A stretch of DNA of 64,000 nt from Saprospiraceae bacterium (GTDB taxonomy: Bacteria > Bacteroidota > Bacteroidia > Chitinophagales > Saprospiraceae). Shown here piece by piece: positions 24,962-33,618 of the stretch. The notes beneath the pieces are model-generated. The model made no database searches and was not told the DNA's origin. It saw nothing but the letters and a program-made list of their open reading frames with translations. The stretch lies in the NCBI GenBank assembly GCA_016714445.1, contig JADJNF010000008.1, positions 434,001 through 498,000 on the forward strand. The letters run 5' to 3'. How positions within the stretch are numbered: the first letter of the stretch is position 1; each line of letters opens with the position of its first letter. The position numbers and the translations under genes were made by a program.

Positions 24962-26545
24962 ATGGTTGATGTAAAACCTGATGAAATATCCGCAATACTG
25001 AAGCAACAGTTGTCAGGATTTAAAACAGAAACAGAACTCGAAGAAGTAGGAACCGTACTTCAGGTAGGTGACGGTATAGCCAGAGTATATGGTTTGTCAA
25101 AAGCACAAGCCGGAGAATTAGTAGAATTTGAAAATGGTGTACAAGCCATAGTATTAAATCTGGAAGAAGACAATGTAGGGGTTGTATTGCTAGGTGCAGG
25201 AGATAATATCAAAGAAGGTTCAACAGTAAGAAGAACTGCTCGAATCGCTTCTATCAACGTTGGTGAAGGATTTATCGGCAGGGTTGTAAATCCTTTAGGT
25301 CAACCTATTGACGGTAAAGGTCCTATCAGCGGAACTGTATATGAAATGCCAATAGAGAGGAAGGCACCAGGAGTTATTTTCAGACAACCGGTAAATGAAC
25401 CGCTTCAGACAGGAATCAAAGCGATAGACTCTATGATTCCAATCGGTAGAGGTCAAAGAGAATTGATTATTGGTGACCGACAGACAGGCAAGACTGCTAT
25501 TGCTATCGACACTATCATCAATCAGAAAGAATTTTATGACAGGGGAGAACCTGTATATTGTATATATGTTGCTTCAGGACAAAAAGCTTCAACTGTGGCT
25601 CAGGTGATGAAGTCACTTGAAGATGGTGGTGCGATGGCCTATACCACAATAGTATCTGCATCAGCTTCAGATCCTGCACCTATTCAGTTTTATGCCCCTT
25701 TTGCCGGAGCTGCTATTGGAGAGTTTTTCAGAGATACGGGAAGACCGGCGCTGATTATATATGATGATCTTTCAAAACAAGCTGTTGCATATAGAGAAGT
25801 ATCTCTTTTATTGAGAAGACCACCGGGAAGAGAAGCTTATCCGGGAGACGTATTCTACCTTCACTCAAGATTGCTCGAAAGAGCCGCTAAAATCATCAAC
25901 AATGATGAGATAGCCAGAACAATGAATGATCTACCTGACTCATTAAGAAATTCAGGTTTGGTAAAGGGAGGCGGTTCGCTAACAGCTCTTCCTATTATTG
26001 AAACACAGGCTGGAGATGTTTCTGCATATATACCGACCAACGTTATATCCATTACTGACGGTCAGATATTTCTTGAATCAAATCTGTTTAACGCAGGTAT
26101 CAGACCAGCGATCAACGTAGGTATTTCTGTATCAAGAGTAGGTGGTAATGCGCAGATCAAATCGATGAAAAAAGTAGCCGGTACCCTTAAACTTGATCAG
26201 GCACAATATCGTGAATTGGAAGCCTTTGCAAAATTCGGATCTGACCTCGATGCAGCTACACAAGCTGTACTGGAGAAAGGAAAAAGAAATGTGGAAATAC
26301 TGAAACAACCACAATATTCGCCTGTATCTGTTGAAAAGCAAGTTGCTATAATTTATCTGGGAACACAAGGATTATTGAGAAGCGTTCCAGTAAATAAAGT
26401 TAGAGAATTTGAAGATATATTCCTGACCACTCTCGAAAGAACAGAACCTGCAACATTGGAAACCATTAGAAAAGGTAATCTTTCTGATGAAGTATTAAGT
26501 ACATTGAAAAGGGTTGGTGCTGAAGTAGCAGGACAGTTTAAATAA
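24962..26545 (+). CDS. atpA: F-type ATP synthase subunit alpha
   Basis: The non-catalytic nucleotide-binding subunit of F1, 527 residues. The beta-barrel N-domain is GTVLQVGDGIARVYGL. The P-loop is IIGDRQTGKTAIA, followed by YVASGQKASTVAQV and ALIIYDDLSKQAVAYREVSLLLRRPPGREAYPGDVFYLHSRLLERAAK, a diagnostic alpha signature. The helical C-domain follows. It lies between atpH and atpG. The partner beta subunit (atpD) is not in this operon. Confidence 0.97.
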   Translation: MVDVKPDEISAILKQQLSGFKTETELEEVGTVLQVGDGIARVYGLSKAQAGELVEFENGVQAIVLNLEEDNVGVVLLGAGDNIKEGSTVRRTARIASINVGEGFIGRVVNPLGQPIDGKGPISGTVYEMPIERKAPGVIFRQPVNEPLQTGIKAIDSMIPIGRGQRELIIGDRQTGKTAIAIDTIINQKEFYDRGEPVYCIYVASGQKASTVAQVMKSLEDGGAMAYTTIVSASASDPAPIQFYAPFAGAAIGEFFRDTGRPALIIYDDLSKQAVAYREVSLLLRRPPGREAYPGDVFYLHSRLLERAAKIINNDEIARTMNDLPDSLRNSGLVKGGGSLTALPIIETQAGDVSAYIPTNVISITDGQIFLESNLFNAGIRPAINVGISVSRVGGNAQIKSMKKVAGTLKLDQAQYRELEAFAKFGSDLDAATQAVLEKGKRNVEILKQPQYSPVSVEKQVAIIYLGTQGLLRSVPVNKVREFEDIFLTTLERTEPATLETIRKGNLSDEVLSTLKRVGAEVAGQFK

Positions 26546-26581
26546 AAAAATCAGGAGTAATAACCATTAATAGTATCAGGC

Positions 26582-27478
26582 ATGTCCGGAAAATTAAAAG
26601 AGGTACGGGAGAGGATTAAGTCGGTGCAGTCCACGCAGCAGATCACCAAAGCCATGAAAATGGTGTCAGCATCAAAGCTCAGAAGAGCACAGCAAGCAAT
26701 CACTGAAATGCGTCCTTATGCCAACAGATTGGATAAAATGATGAAAAATATCGTGTATAATCTGGATGGTGATTTTAACTCCCCTTTTGTTAAGACCAGG
26801 GAAATAAAAAAAGTGGCTGTCCTTGTTATCACATCCAATAGAGGCTTATGTGGTGCATTTAATACCAATATCATAAAAGAAGCAATCATAAAAGTGGAAA
26901 GTGCATATGCTAGCCAAAGAGCAGCAAAAAATCTTACACTTATCTTTGTTGGTAAAAAGGGATATGATGTGCTTAAAAAGCGATATTCTGATTGTAATCT
27001 TGTAAAAGATTATGTGGATCTTTTTGCTGATTTAAGTTTTGATAATGTATCCAAAGTTTCACAGATGCTTATGGACAATTTTGAATCCGGCGAATACGAT
27101 AGAGTTGATGTTTGTTACGGTCAGTTCAGAAATGCCGCCGTTCAGGAGCCAAAAGCAATTCAGTTTTTACCTATTTCATCCATAGAAAAAAAAGAAGGTT
27201 CTGTTTCCAAGTCGAAAGCGGATTATATTTTTGAACCAAATAAGGAAACCTTACTGGAGGAGCTAATACCTAGTATCTTACAAACTACATTCAGAAAGTT
27301 TGTGTTGGATAATCATGCTTCAGAACATGGAGCAAGAATGACGGCCATGGATAATGCGACCACAAATGCTGAAGAATTGATGAAGGAACTTAAAATCAAT
27401 TACAATAATGCGAGACAGGAAGCAATCACCAAGGAATTATCTGAGATTGTGGGTGGAGCTGCTGCACTCAATGGTTAA
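26582..27478 (+). CDS. atpG: F-type ATP synthase subunit gamma
   Basis: The central rotor shaft, 298 residues. The N-terminal helix GKLKEVRERIKSVQSTQQITKAMKMVSASKLRRAQ and the C-terminal helix EHGARMTAMDNATTNAEELMKELKINYNNARQEAITKELSEIVGGAAAL form the coiled coil inserted in the alpha-beta hexamer; the fold between has VITSNRGLCGAFN. It is the last gene of the operon and is followed by a clear terminator. The operon carries a, c, b, delta, alpha and gamma but not beta or epsilon, which many Bacteroidota encode elsewhere as atpDC. Confidence 0.97.
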   Translation: MSGKLKEVRERIKSVQSTQQITKAMKMVSASKLRRAQQAITEMRPYANRLDKMMKNIVYNLDGDFNSPFVKTREIKKVAVLVITSNRGLCGAFNTNIIKEAIIKVESAYASQRAAKNLTLIFVGKKGYDVLKKRYSDCNLVKDYVDLFADLSFDNVSKVSQMLMDNFESGEYDRVDVCYGQFRNAAVQEPKAIQFLPISSIEKKEGSVSKSKADYIFEPNKETLLEELIPSILQTTFRKFVLDNHASEHGARMTAMDNATTNAEELMKELKINYNNARQEAITKELSEIVGGAAALNG

Positions 27479-27502
27479 TAAAGAATCATTGTCAATATAA
27501 AT

Positions 27503-27540
27503 AAAAGAGCCTGTCAAATTTAATTTTAACAGGCTCTTTT
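27503..27540 (+). terminator. Terminator of the F-ATPase operon
   Basis: A perfect 12-bp stem (AAAAGAGCCTGT 27503-27514, ACAGGCTCTTTT 27529-27540) with a 14-nt loop ends in a T run, 25 bp after the atpG stop codon. Confidence 0.9.
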
Positions 27541-27680
27541 GTTTATCTGAATGTGAGAAATATTAAGATTCTTATCATTTTATCGCATAAAACCATCTTT
27601 GTGTAATTATACCAACGAGAATTTATTTTGCAAAGACGATAATAATGTTTTCATCCAGACAAAATATTCTATCAGTATTA

Positions 27681-27742
27681 TGCTCAAAATAAATGAATTA
27701 TCTAAAGAGTTTTTCGCAATCCAATATATTTTGATTATATTT
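27681..27742 (+). repeat. 62-bp dispersed imperfect palindrome, copy B
   Basis: Starts TGCTCAAAAT and includes TTTTCGCAATCCAATATATT followed by TTGATTATA. Ungapped hand alignment gives 42 of 62 matches to the copy at 59844 and 46 of 62 to the copy at 12355. It lies in the 330-bp gap between the convergent ends of atpG and the K subunit gene; nothing else except the atpG terminator is seen in that gap. Confidence 0.6.
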
Positions 27743-27808
27743 TGGCATTAGAGACAACAATCTTTATCAGAATTCATGGGAATTCGACAAATATTCAGCA
27801 TATCATTG

Positions 27809-28264
27809 TTAAAGTCCGGAAACAATCAAAAATGTGGCAGCAAAACTAATAATGGCGTAAAGCTCCGGAAAGACCGCCAATACCATAGTTTTTCCAAAAA
27901 GGTCAAATCCTGATCCAATCCCTGAAATACCATGTGCACATATCTGGCCCTGTTTGATGGCAGAAACCAAACAAACTATCCCCAGGGAAATACCACATAT
28001 AAAAATGGCACTACCCTGTAAAAGGGTGATACTTTCATTCAGCAAGCCACTGGAATTAATAATAAAGAAACCTCCAAAACCATATAAACCCTGTGTGCCT
28101 GCCAATGCACTCAATAACATATAACTACCAAAGGCCCCTTCATTCTTTTTTAAAGCCCCAATAGAAGAGCTTCCGGCAATCGAGACTCCTATAGCACTTC
28201 CGATACCTGAAAGACCAATCATAAGCGCCAATCCTAAATATGCCAATACTATTGCTGTTCCCAT
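27809..28264 (-). CDS. ntpK: V/A-type ATPase proteolipid subunit K, Na+-type residues
   Basis: The 151-residue membrane-rotor subunit has four helices as two fused hairpins. The ion site residues defined in Enterococcus hirae NtpK (Leu61, Thr64, Gln65, Gln110, Glu139) are all matched: Leu54, Thr57 and Gln58 in LAGTQGLYGF, Gln105 in SAIKQGQI and Glu134 in FPELYAIISF. This set suggests a Na+-translocating ring. Only the second hairpin carries the carboxylate, as usual for 16-kDa types. The gene is divergent from the rest of the V-ATPase cluster (192 bp apart) and converges on atpG, unlike the usual place after subunit I. Confidence 0.93.
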   Translation of the reverse strand: MGTAIVLAYLGLALMIGLSGIGSAIGVSIAGSSSIGALKKNEGAFGSYMLLSALAGTQGLYGFGGFFIINSSGLLNESITLLQGSAIFICGISLGIVCLVSAIKQGQICAHGISGIGSGFDLFGKTMVLAVFPELYAIISFAATFLIVSGL

Positions 28265-28456
28265 TTTTTGATTTATTTATTATATTGTACAAAGTTCGTC
28301 CTTTATTTTTATTTCTCAATACTAAAAAATATGATATAAATTATATCCAATTATGCGATTTATCATAATAATAGCTTATAAATTTTAATAATATTGTATT
28401 TTAATGACAAGACAATATTAGCAGATTCTAATATTTAAAATTTTACAAATACTCTT

Positions 28457-29080
28457 ATGGACGACAGGATTCTGGAATTAACAGAAAAGATTTATAACGA
28501 AGGCATCATCAAAGCAAGGGAAGAAGCATCTGTGATCATTGATGAAGCAAAATTCAAAGCAGAAGATATTTTGGCCGATGCAGAGAAAAAGGCTGAACAG
28601 ATTTTGAGCGCAGCCAGACAGAATGCTACTGAATTGACGCAGAATGTTCATGAAGAAATCAAACATGCTGCTCATCAGGCGATCAATACTGTCAAACAAA
28701 AAATTGCCGAACTGATTACACTTAAAATAACAGATCAACCATTAAAAGATTTGCTGAATGACAGAACTTATCTCTCAGACATCATTTCACAATTGATAGA
28801 TCATTATAAAAAAACAAATATCAGCGGTGAATTTGATTTGGTACTTCCTGCAGCCATAATTAAAGATTCTGATAGTGTGGTGATTAACGCAATTCACGAG
28901 CAATTTGGGCAAAATATAAATATCGAATTCAGCCAGAAAATACAGAGTGGTTTCCGAATATCTCCGGCAGGAAACAATTATATTATCTCATTTACGGAGC
29001 AAGATTTTACCAAATTTTTCAGCCAGTTCCTTAGGCCCAAAACTATTAAGATTCTTTACAATGATGATACGACCTTATAA
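28457..29080 (+). CDS. ntpE: V/A-type ATPase subunit E (peripheral stalk)
   Basis: The 207-residue protein starts with a long charged helix (KIYNEGIIKAREEASVIIDEAKFKAEDILADAEKKAEQIL) with hendecad-like Ala/Glu/Lys spacing, then a globular C-domain with QIQSGFRI-like KIQSGFRISPAGNNYIISFTEQDFTKFFSQFL. This matches V-type E subunits, which join the A3B3 head to the stator. It starts the plus-strand V-ATPase cluster, and its end overlaps the start of the DUF2764 gene by 20 bp. No partner G/H-type stalk subunit gene is adjacent. Confidence 0.85.
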   Translation: MDDRILELTEKIYNEGIIKAREEASVIIDEAKFKAEDILADAEKKAEQILSAARQNATELTQNVHEEIKHAAHQAINTVKQKIAELITLKITDQPLKDLLNDRTYLSDIISQLIDHYKKTNISGEFDLVLPAAIIKDSDSVVINAIHEQFGQNINIEFSQKIQSGFRISPAGNNYIISFTEQDFTKFFSQFLRPKTIKILYNDDTTL

Positions 29081-29903
29081 AAGAAAGTATTACTATGTCG
29101 TATCGGGACTGCCGGATGTACATCTTGGTCAGACGACAGGATTAGTGAAAATTAGTGAGTTTTTACAGGAACTCAAAGAAGATTTACACCCTGAAGATAT
29201 CAACAAGCTGAGTTATATCTTTTTGCCTTTTGACAATCTAAATCTACTCAACGTCTGTTTTGCAAATAAAAAGACATGGCATAACTTGGCCAATTTCAGC
29301 TATGAAACGCTTAAAAACGGGATTGAAGGCGGAGTATCAGATATACCGAGTTATTTATACGAATTTTATGATCACTTTCTTAAAGGAAATCTCTTTCAGG
29401 AAGAGTATATATGGGAGCACCAACTCAATGAAAGTTTTATAGATTTTGTAATAAATAATACAGATGGATTCTTAAAAAACTGGTATATTTTTGTGCGTGA
29501 TCTGCGAAATATTCTTGCTGCACTCAGTGCCAGGTATCATAGCTTTCCCATAGAGAACCAACTGGTAGGTAAAAATGAAGTAACAGACAAACTTAAAACC
29601 AGCCATGCTTATGATTTTAATCTTTCGCTGGACTTTCCGTATATTGACCTTCTGATAAGATATCATAAACAGGGTGAACTGCTAGAGCTGGAAAAACAAA
29701 TTGATTTTATAAGATGGAATAAAATAGAAGAGCTGACGGAATACAATAATTTCAGTTTTGACTATATAGCGGGTCATGTACTTAAACTTACGATAACCGA
29801 TAAGTGGTCAAAATACAACACTGATGTGGGTAACAGTATTTTTACAGATAAGATAGCAAAAATGGGACAACAGCTTAATTTTTCAAAAGAATTTGCAGTA
29901 TGA
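29061..29903 (+). CDS. DUF2764 family protein, V-ATPase cluster (C/d-like position)
   Basis: From ATG 29061 (or 29064) the protein has about 280 residues: MMIRPYKRKYYYVVSGLPDVHLGQ, then LSYIFLPFDNLNLLN and GVSDIPSYLYEFYDHFL. DUF2764 proteins occur in bacterial V-ATPase operons of the Chlamydia/Bacteroidota/spirochaete type between E and A, the place of subunit C (d) in other operons. A role as a central connector in the complex is inferred from this. The earlier in-frame start at 28947 would lie inside ntpE and is rejected. The last codon overlaps the start of ntpA by four bases (ATGA). Confidence 0.85.
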   Translation: MMIRPYKRKYYYVVSGLPDVHLGQTTGLVKISEFLQELKEDLHPEDINKLSYIFLPFDNLNLLNVCFANKKTWHNLANFSYETLKNGIEGGVSDIPSYLYEFYDHFLKGNLFQEEYIWEHQLNESFIDFVINNTDGFLKNWYIFVRDLRNILAALSARYHSFPIENQLVGKNEVTDKLKTSHAYDFNLSLDFPYIDLLIRYHKQGELLELEKQIDFIRWNKIEELTEYNNFSFDYIAGHVLKLTITDKWSKYNTDVGNSIFTDKIAKMGQQLNFSKEFAV

Positions 29904-31675
29904 CAGCAACACTCACAAAAACTAAAGGTAAGGTTTATGGTATTATTTCCAATCTGGTGATCATAGATGCCGATGGTCCGTTTGCACAAAATGAAATTTG
30001 TTACATTCTTGCAGGAAATACAAGACTCATGGCGGAGGTGATCAAAGCAGAAGGCAACAAAGCATATACTCAAGTATTTGAAAATACCCGTGGTCTTAAA
30101 ACAGGTGCGGATGCAGAGTTTACAGGGCATATGCTGGAAGCCACCCTCGGGCCCGGATTATTATCAGGCAATTATGATGGTCTGATGAATAATTTGTCCA
30201 CCATGGATGGAATATTTATAAAGAGAGGAGACTATACCCCTACGCTTGATGAGACAAAAGAATGGTATTTTACTCCTATAGCTGCGATTGGTGACAGGGT
30301 CGCTGCGGGAGAGTGGGTTGGTGAAGTTAACGAAAATAGTATCAGGCACAAAATTATGGTGCCATTTGTATTGCAAGGCCAGTTCATCATCAAAAGTATC
30401 GTATCGGAAGGATCATATTCCATCAACAAAACTATAGCAATCCTAACTGATCAATCAGGATATGAGACCCAGATAACTATGACTCAGAAGTGGCCGGTAA
30501 AAAAATCGCTCACTTTATATAAAGAAAAGCCCAGACCTTTTATAATGATGGAAACAGGTGTCCGGACGATGGACATACTCAATCCCATGCTTCAGGGAGG
30601 TACAGGATTTATACCAGGCCCCTTTGGGAGTGGTAAAACAGTTTTACAGCAAAGTATTTCCCGTCAGGCAGAGGCGGACATAGTGATCGTGGCTGCATGT
30701 GGGGAACGTGCCAATGAAGTTGTGGACCTTTTCACAGAGTTTCCGGAACTGGATGATCCATGGACCGGAAGAAAACTGATGGAAAGGACGATCATTATAG
30801 CTAATACATCCAATATGCCGGTTGCAGCACGTGAAGCTTCGATGTATAGTGCCATGACGCTGGCGGAATACTATCGTTCGATGGGTTTGAAGGTACTTTT
30901 ACTGGCAGACTCTACATCCCGATGGGCACAGGCCTTGCGTGAAATGTCAAACCGACTGGAAGAACTACCGGGACCGGATGCTTTTCCAATGGATCTTCCT
31001 TCATCCATTTCCAATTTTTATAGCAGGGCCGGTTTTGTATATCTGAATAATGATCATACAGGATCAATCACATTCATTGGTACCGTGTCGCCGGCAGGTG
31101 GAAACCTAAAGGAACCGGTGACCGAATCCACCAAAAAAGCTGCCCGGTGTTTTTATGCCTTGTCTCAGCAAAGAGCTGACAGTAAGAGATATCCAGCTAT
31201 CGACCCGATAGATAGCTATTCAAAATACCTTGAATATACTGAGTTTCAAAAGACCCTATCCTCGCTGATATCACCAGATTGGGCAGATAAGGTGTCAGGC
31301 ATAAAAAATCTGCTGATACGGGGTAAAGAAGCAAAAGAACAGATAAATATTTTGGGTGATGACGGAGTCTCTGTTGACTTTCATGTCACTTTCTGGCATA
31401 GTGAGGTCATCGATGCTGTGATCCTGCAACAGGATGCGTTTGATCATATCGATAGTCGTACGCCGCTTATCAGACAAAAGTATATGACAGACAATGTTTT
31501 AAAGTTGATAAATACACCATTTTATTTTGAGTCCTTTGAAGATGTACAGCCATTTTTCAAAAAAATAATTGATAAATACAAACAAATGAACTATTCGGAG
31601 TTTGAAAGTGAAGCGTTCAATATTTTTGAAGAAGAGTTGCAAAAAATTACAGAAGGTAAAAAAATGAAATTATAA
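29900..31675 (+). CDS. ntpA: V/A-type ATPase catalytic subunit A
   Basis: Subunit A hydrolyses or makes ATP. The 591 residues show the N-terminal barrel, the long bulge domain (GLMNNLSTMDGIFIKRGDYTP), and the P-loop IPGPFGSGKTVLQQSISRQ, where GPFGSGKT is typical of catalytic A subunits. DIVIVAACGERANEVVDL carries the catalytic Glu region, then LLADSTSRWAQALREMSNRLEELPGPDAFPMDL. Its ATG overlaps the stop of the DUF2764 gene. ntpB follows after 10 bp. Confidence 0.97.
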   Translation: MTATLTKTKGKVYGIISNLVIIDADGPFAQNEICYILAGNTRLMAEVIKAEGNKAYTQVFENTRGLKTGADAEFTGHMLEATLGPGLLSGNYDGLMNNLSTMDGIFIKRGDYTPTLDETKEWYFTPIAAIGDRVAAGEWVGEVNENSIRHKIMVPFVLQGQFIIKSIVSEGSYSINKTIAILTDQSGYETQITMTQKWPVKKSLTLYKEKPRPFIMMETGVRTMDILNPMLQGGTGFIPGPFGSGKTVLQQSISRQAEADIVIVAACGERANEVVDLFTEFPELDDPWTGRKLMERTIIIANTSNMPVAAREASMYSAMTLAEYYRSMGLKVLLLADSTSRWAQALREMSNRLEELPGPDAFPMDLPSSISNFYSRAGFVYLNNDHTGSITFIGTVSPAGGNLKEPVTESTKKAARCFYALSQQRADSKRYPAIDPIDSYSKYLEYTEFQKTLSSLISPDWADKVSGIKNLLIRGKEAKEQINILGDDGVSVDFHVTFWHSEVIDAVILQQDAFDHIDSRTPLIRQKYMTDNVLKLINTPFYFESFEDVQPFFKKIIDKYKQMNYSEFESEAFNIFEEELQKITEGKKMKL

Positions 31676-31685
31676 AAATATATAC

Positions 31686-33008
31686 ATGAACACATCTGTA
31701 TTTCAAAAAATATATACCCGATTGGAACGAATCACTAAAGCTACTTGTGTCGTCAGGGCTCAAAACGTGGGTTATGATGAGTTGGCTACCGTGGAAGGCC
31801 GTATAGCACAGGTAGTAAAAATCATGGGGGATGAAGTCACACTACAGGTATTCGGTGGTACAGAAGGAATACCTACTAACGGAGAAGTGATATTCACGGG
31901 CAAACCACCGACATTGAAGGTAGGTGATGATCTTGCAGGAAGGTTTTTTAACGCATATGGTCAGCCTATAGATGGTGGTCCTGAAATAGATGGAGAAGAA
32001 AGGGAAATTGGTGGACCTTCTGTAAATCCGGTAAAAAGAAAACAGCCCTCTGAACTGATTGCAACCGGCATAGCTGGTATAGATCTTAATAACACTCTGG
32101 TGACAGGTCAGAAGATACCTTTTTTTGCCGATCCGGATCAGCCATACAATCAGGTGATGGCAATGGTCGCACTTCGTGCCAAAGCAGATAAAATCATACT
32201 CGGCGGTATGGGGCTTCTCAATGATGATTTTTTGTATTTCCGCAACGTATTTGAGAATGCAGGCGCACTGCATCGCATCATCACCTTTGTCAATACTACC
32301 CAGGACCCTCCGGTCGAAAGACTTCTGATACCCGATATGGTACTTACAGCTGCAGAGTATTTTGCTGTAGACAAACAGGAAAAAGTACTCGTACTTCTTA
32401 CTGACATGACTCTCTACGCTGATGCACTCAGTATTGTATCCAACAGGATGGATCAGATACCTTCTAAAGACAGTATGCCGGGATCATTATACTCTGATCT
32501 GGCTCGGCTGTATGAGAAAGCGGTACAATTTGAAGCCGGCGGGTCTATTACTATAGTAGCAGTGACAACATTGTCAGGTGGTGACATCACACACGCCATA
32601 CCGGACAATACTGGATATATTACCGAAGGACAACTTTTTCTCAGAAGAAATACAGATATCGGTAAGGTGATCATAGATCCTTTCAGAAGTTTGTCCAGGC
32701 TTAAGAATCTGGTGATTGGTAAAAAAACAAGAGCAGATCACCCTCAGGTTATGAATGCCGCCATTCGATTGTATGCTGATGCCATCAATGCCCGTACTAA
32801 ACAGGAAAATGGATTTGACCTAACGTCATATGATAAACGTACTCTCGATTTTTCGAGAGATTATGCAGAGCAGTTGCTGGCAATAGATGTTAACATCGAT
32901 CCCGAAAAAATGCTCAATGTAGCCTGGAATCTTTTCTCTGCTTATTTTTCAAAAGAAGAAGTGGCGATAAAAAAGGAATTTTCTGATTTATATTGGCCGA
33001 CGAAGTAA
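31686..33008 (+). CDS. ntpB: V/A-type ATPase regulatory subunit B
   Basis: The 440-residue B subunit binds nucleotide at the non-catalytic interface. VTLQVFGGTEGIPTNGEVIFTGKP is the N-terminal barrel. IATGIAGIDLNNTLVTGQKIPFFADPDQPYNQVMA replaces a true P-loop, as is normal in B. LVLLTDMTLYADALSIVSNRMDQIPSKDSMPGSLYSDLARLYEKA and SITIVAVTTLSGGDITHAIPDNTGYITEGQ are diagnostic. It lies between ntpA and ntpD. Confidence 0.97.
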   Translation: MNTSVFQKIYTRLERITKATCVVRAQNVGYDELATVEGRIAQVVKIMGDEVTLQVFGGTEGIPTNGEVIFTGKPPTLKVGDDLAGRFFNAYGQPIDGGPEIDGEEREIGGPSVNPVKRKQPSELIATGIAGIDLNNTLVTGQKIPFFADPDQPYNQVMAMVALRAKADKIILGGMGLLNDDFLYFRNVFENAGALHRIITFVNTTQDPPVERLLIPDMVLTAAEYFAVDKQEKVLVLLTDMTLYADALSIVSNRMDQIPSKDSMPGSLYSDLARLYEKAVQFEAGGSITIVAVTTLSGGDITHAIPDNTGYITEGQLFLRRNTDIGKVIIDPFRSLSRLKNLVIGKKTRADHPQVMNAAIRLYADAINARTKQENGFDLTSYDKRTLDFSRDYAEQLLAIDVNIDPEKMLNVAWNLFSAYFSKEEVAIKKEFSDLYWPTK

Positions 33009-33018
33009 CCCGAAAATT

Positions 33019-33618
33019 ATGTCTATAACTTTTCAATATAATAAAACATCCCTTCAATATCTGCAAAAACAGATGCAGACCAGATTGAGTGCTTTGCCAG
33101 TCCTGAAAAACAAGGAGTCAGCTTTGAGGATAGAAGTAAAAAAAACCAGAGATGAAATTGCTGAGTTAGATACTTTGATAGAAAGCCATAAACTACGAAT
33201 TCAACAATTGTCAACCTTGTGGCAGGATTTTGACATGTCCCTCATAGATATTGAGACTGTGACGATGGAGACTGTCATGGTGGCAGGTGTTAAAATACCA
33301 AAACTCGGAGATATCAATTTTTTTGTGAAAAAATTTAACCTTTTCAGTAAACCTCACTGGTATGGAGATGGGATCAAGATCATTAAAGAAATATCAACAA
33401 TTGCTATTGAAAAAGAATTTTTGGTCCGAAAGATGTTGTTGCTGGATAAAGCCCGCAAAAAAACTACACAAAAAGTAAACCTCTATGAAAAAAATCAGAT
33501 ACCTGAATATGATCTGGCAATTAAAAAAATAAAAAGATTTATGGAAGACGAAGAGAATCTGGCTAAGTCATCTCAAAAAATACTTAAAAACAAACTTCAA
33601 AAATCAGCCGGCTCATGA
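33019..33618 (+). CDS. ntpD: V/A-type ATPase subunit D (central rotor shaft)
   Basis: The 199-residue protein is nearly all helical: an N-terminal long helix (NKTSLQYLQKQMQTRLSALPVLKNKESALRIEVKKTRDEIAEL) and a C-terminal one (FLVRKMLLLDKARKKTTQKVNLYEKNQIPEYDLAIKKIKRFMEDEENLAKS), the coiled-coil shaft of V-type rotors and the analogue of gamma. It starts 11 bp after ntpB and overlaps the ntpI start by four bases. No F subunit gene, its usual partner, follows. Confidence 0.92.
   Translation: MSITFQYNKTSLQYLQKQMQTRLSALPVLKNKESALRIEVKKTRDEIAELDTLIESHKLRIQQLSTLWQDFDMSLIDIETVTMETVMVAGVKIPKLGDINFFVKKFNLFSKPHWYGDGIKIIKEISTIAIEKEFLVRKMLLLDKARKKTTQKVNLYEKNQIPEYDLAIKKIKRFMEDEENLAKSSQKILKNKLQKSAGS

Noticed and set aside
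28947..29060. Early start of the DUF2764 gene
   Set aside because: It would overlap the last 45 codons of ntpE; the conserved part begins at MIRPYKRKYYY.
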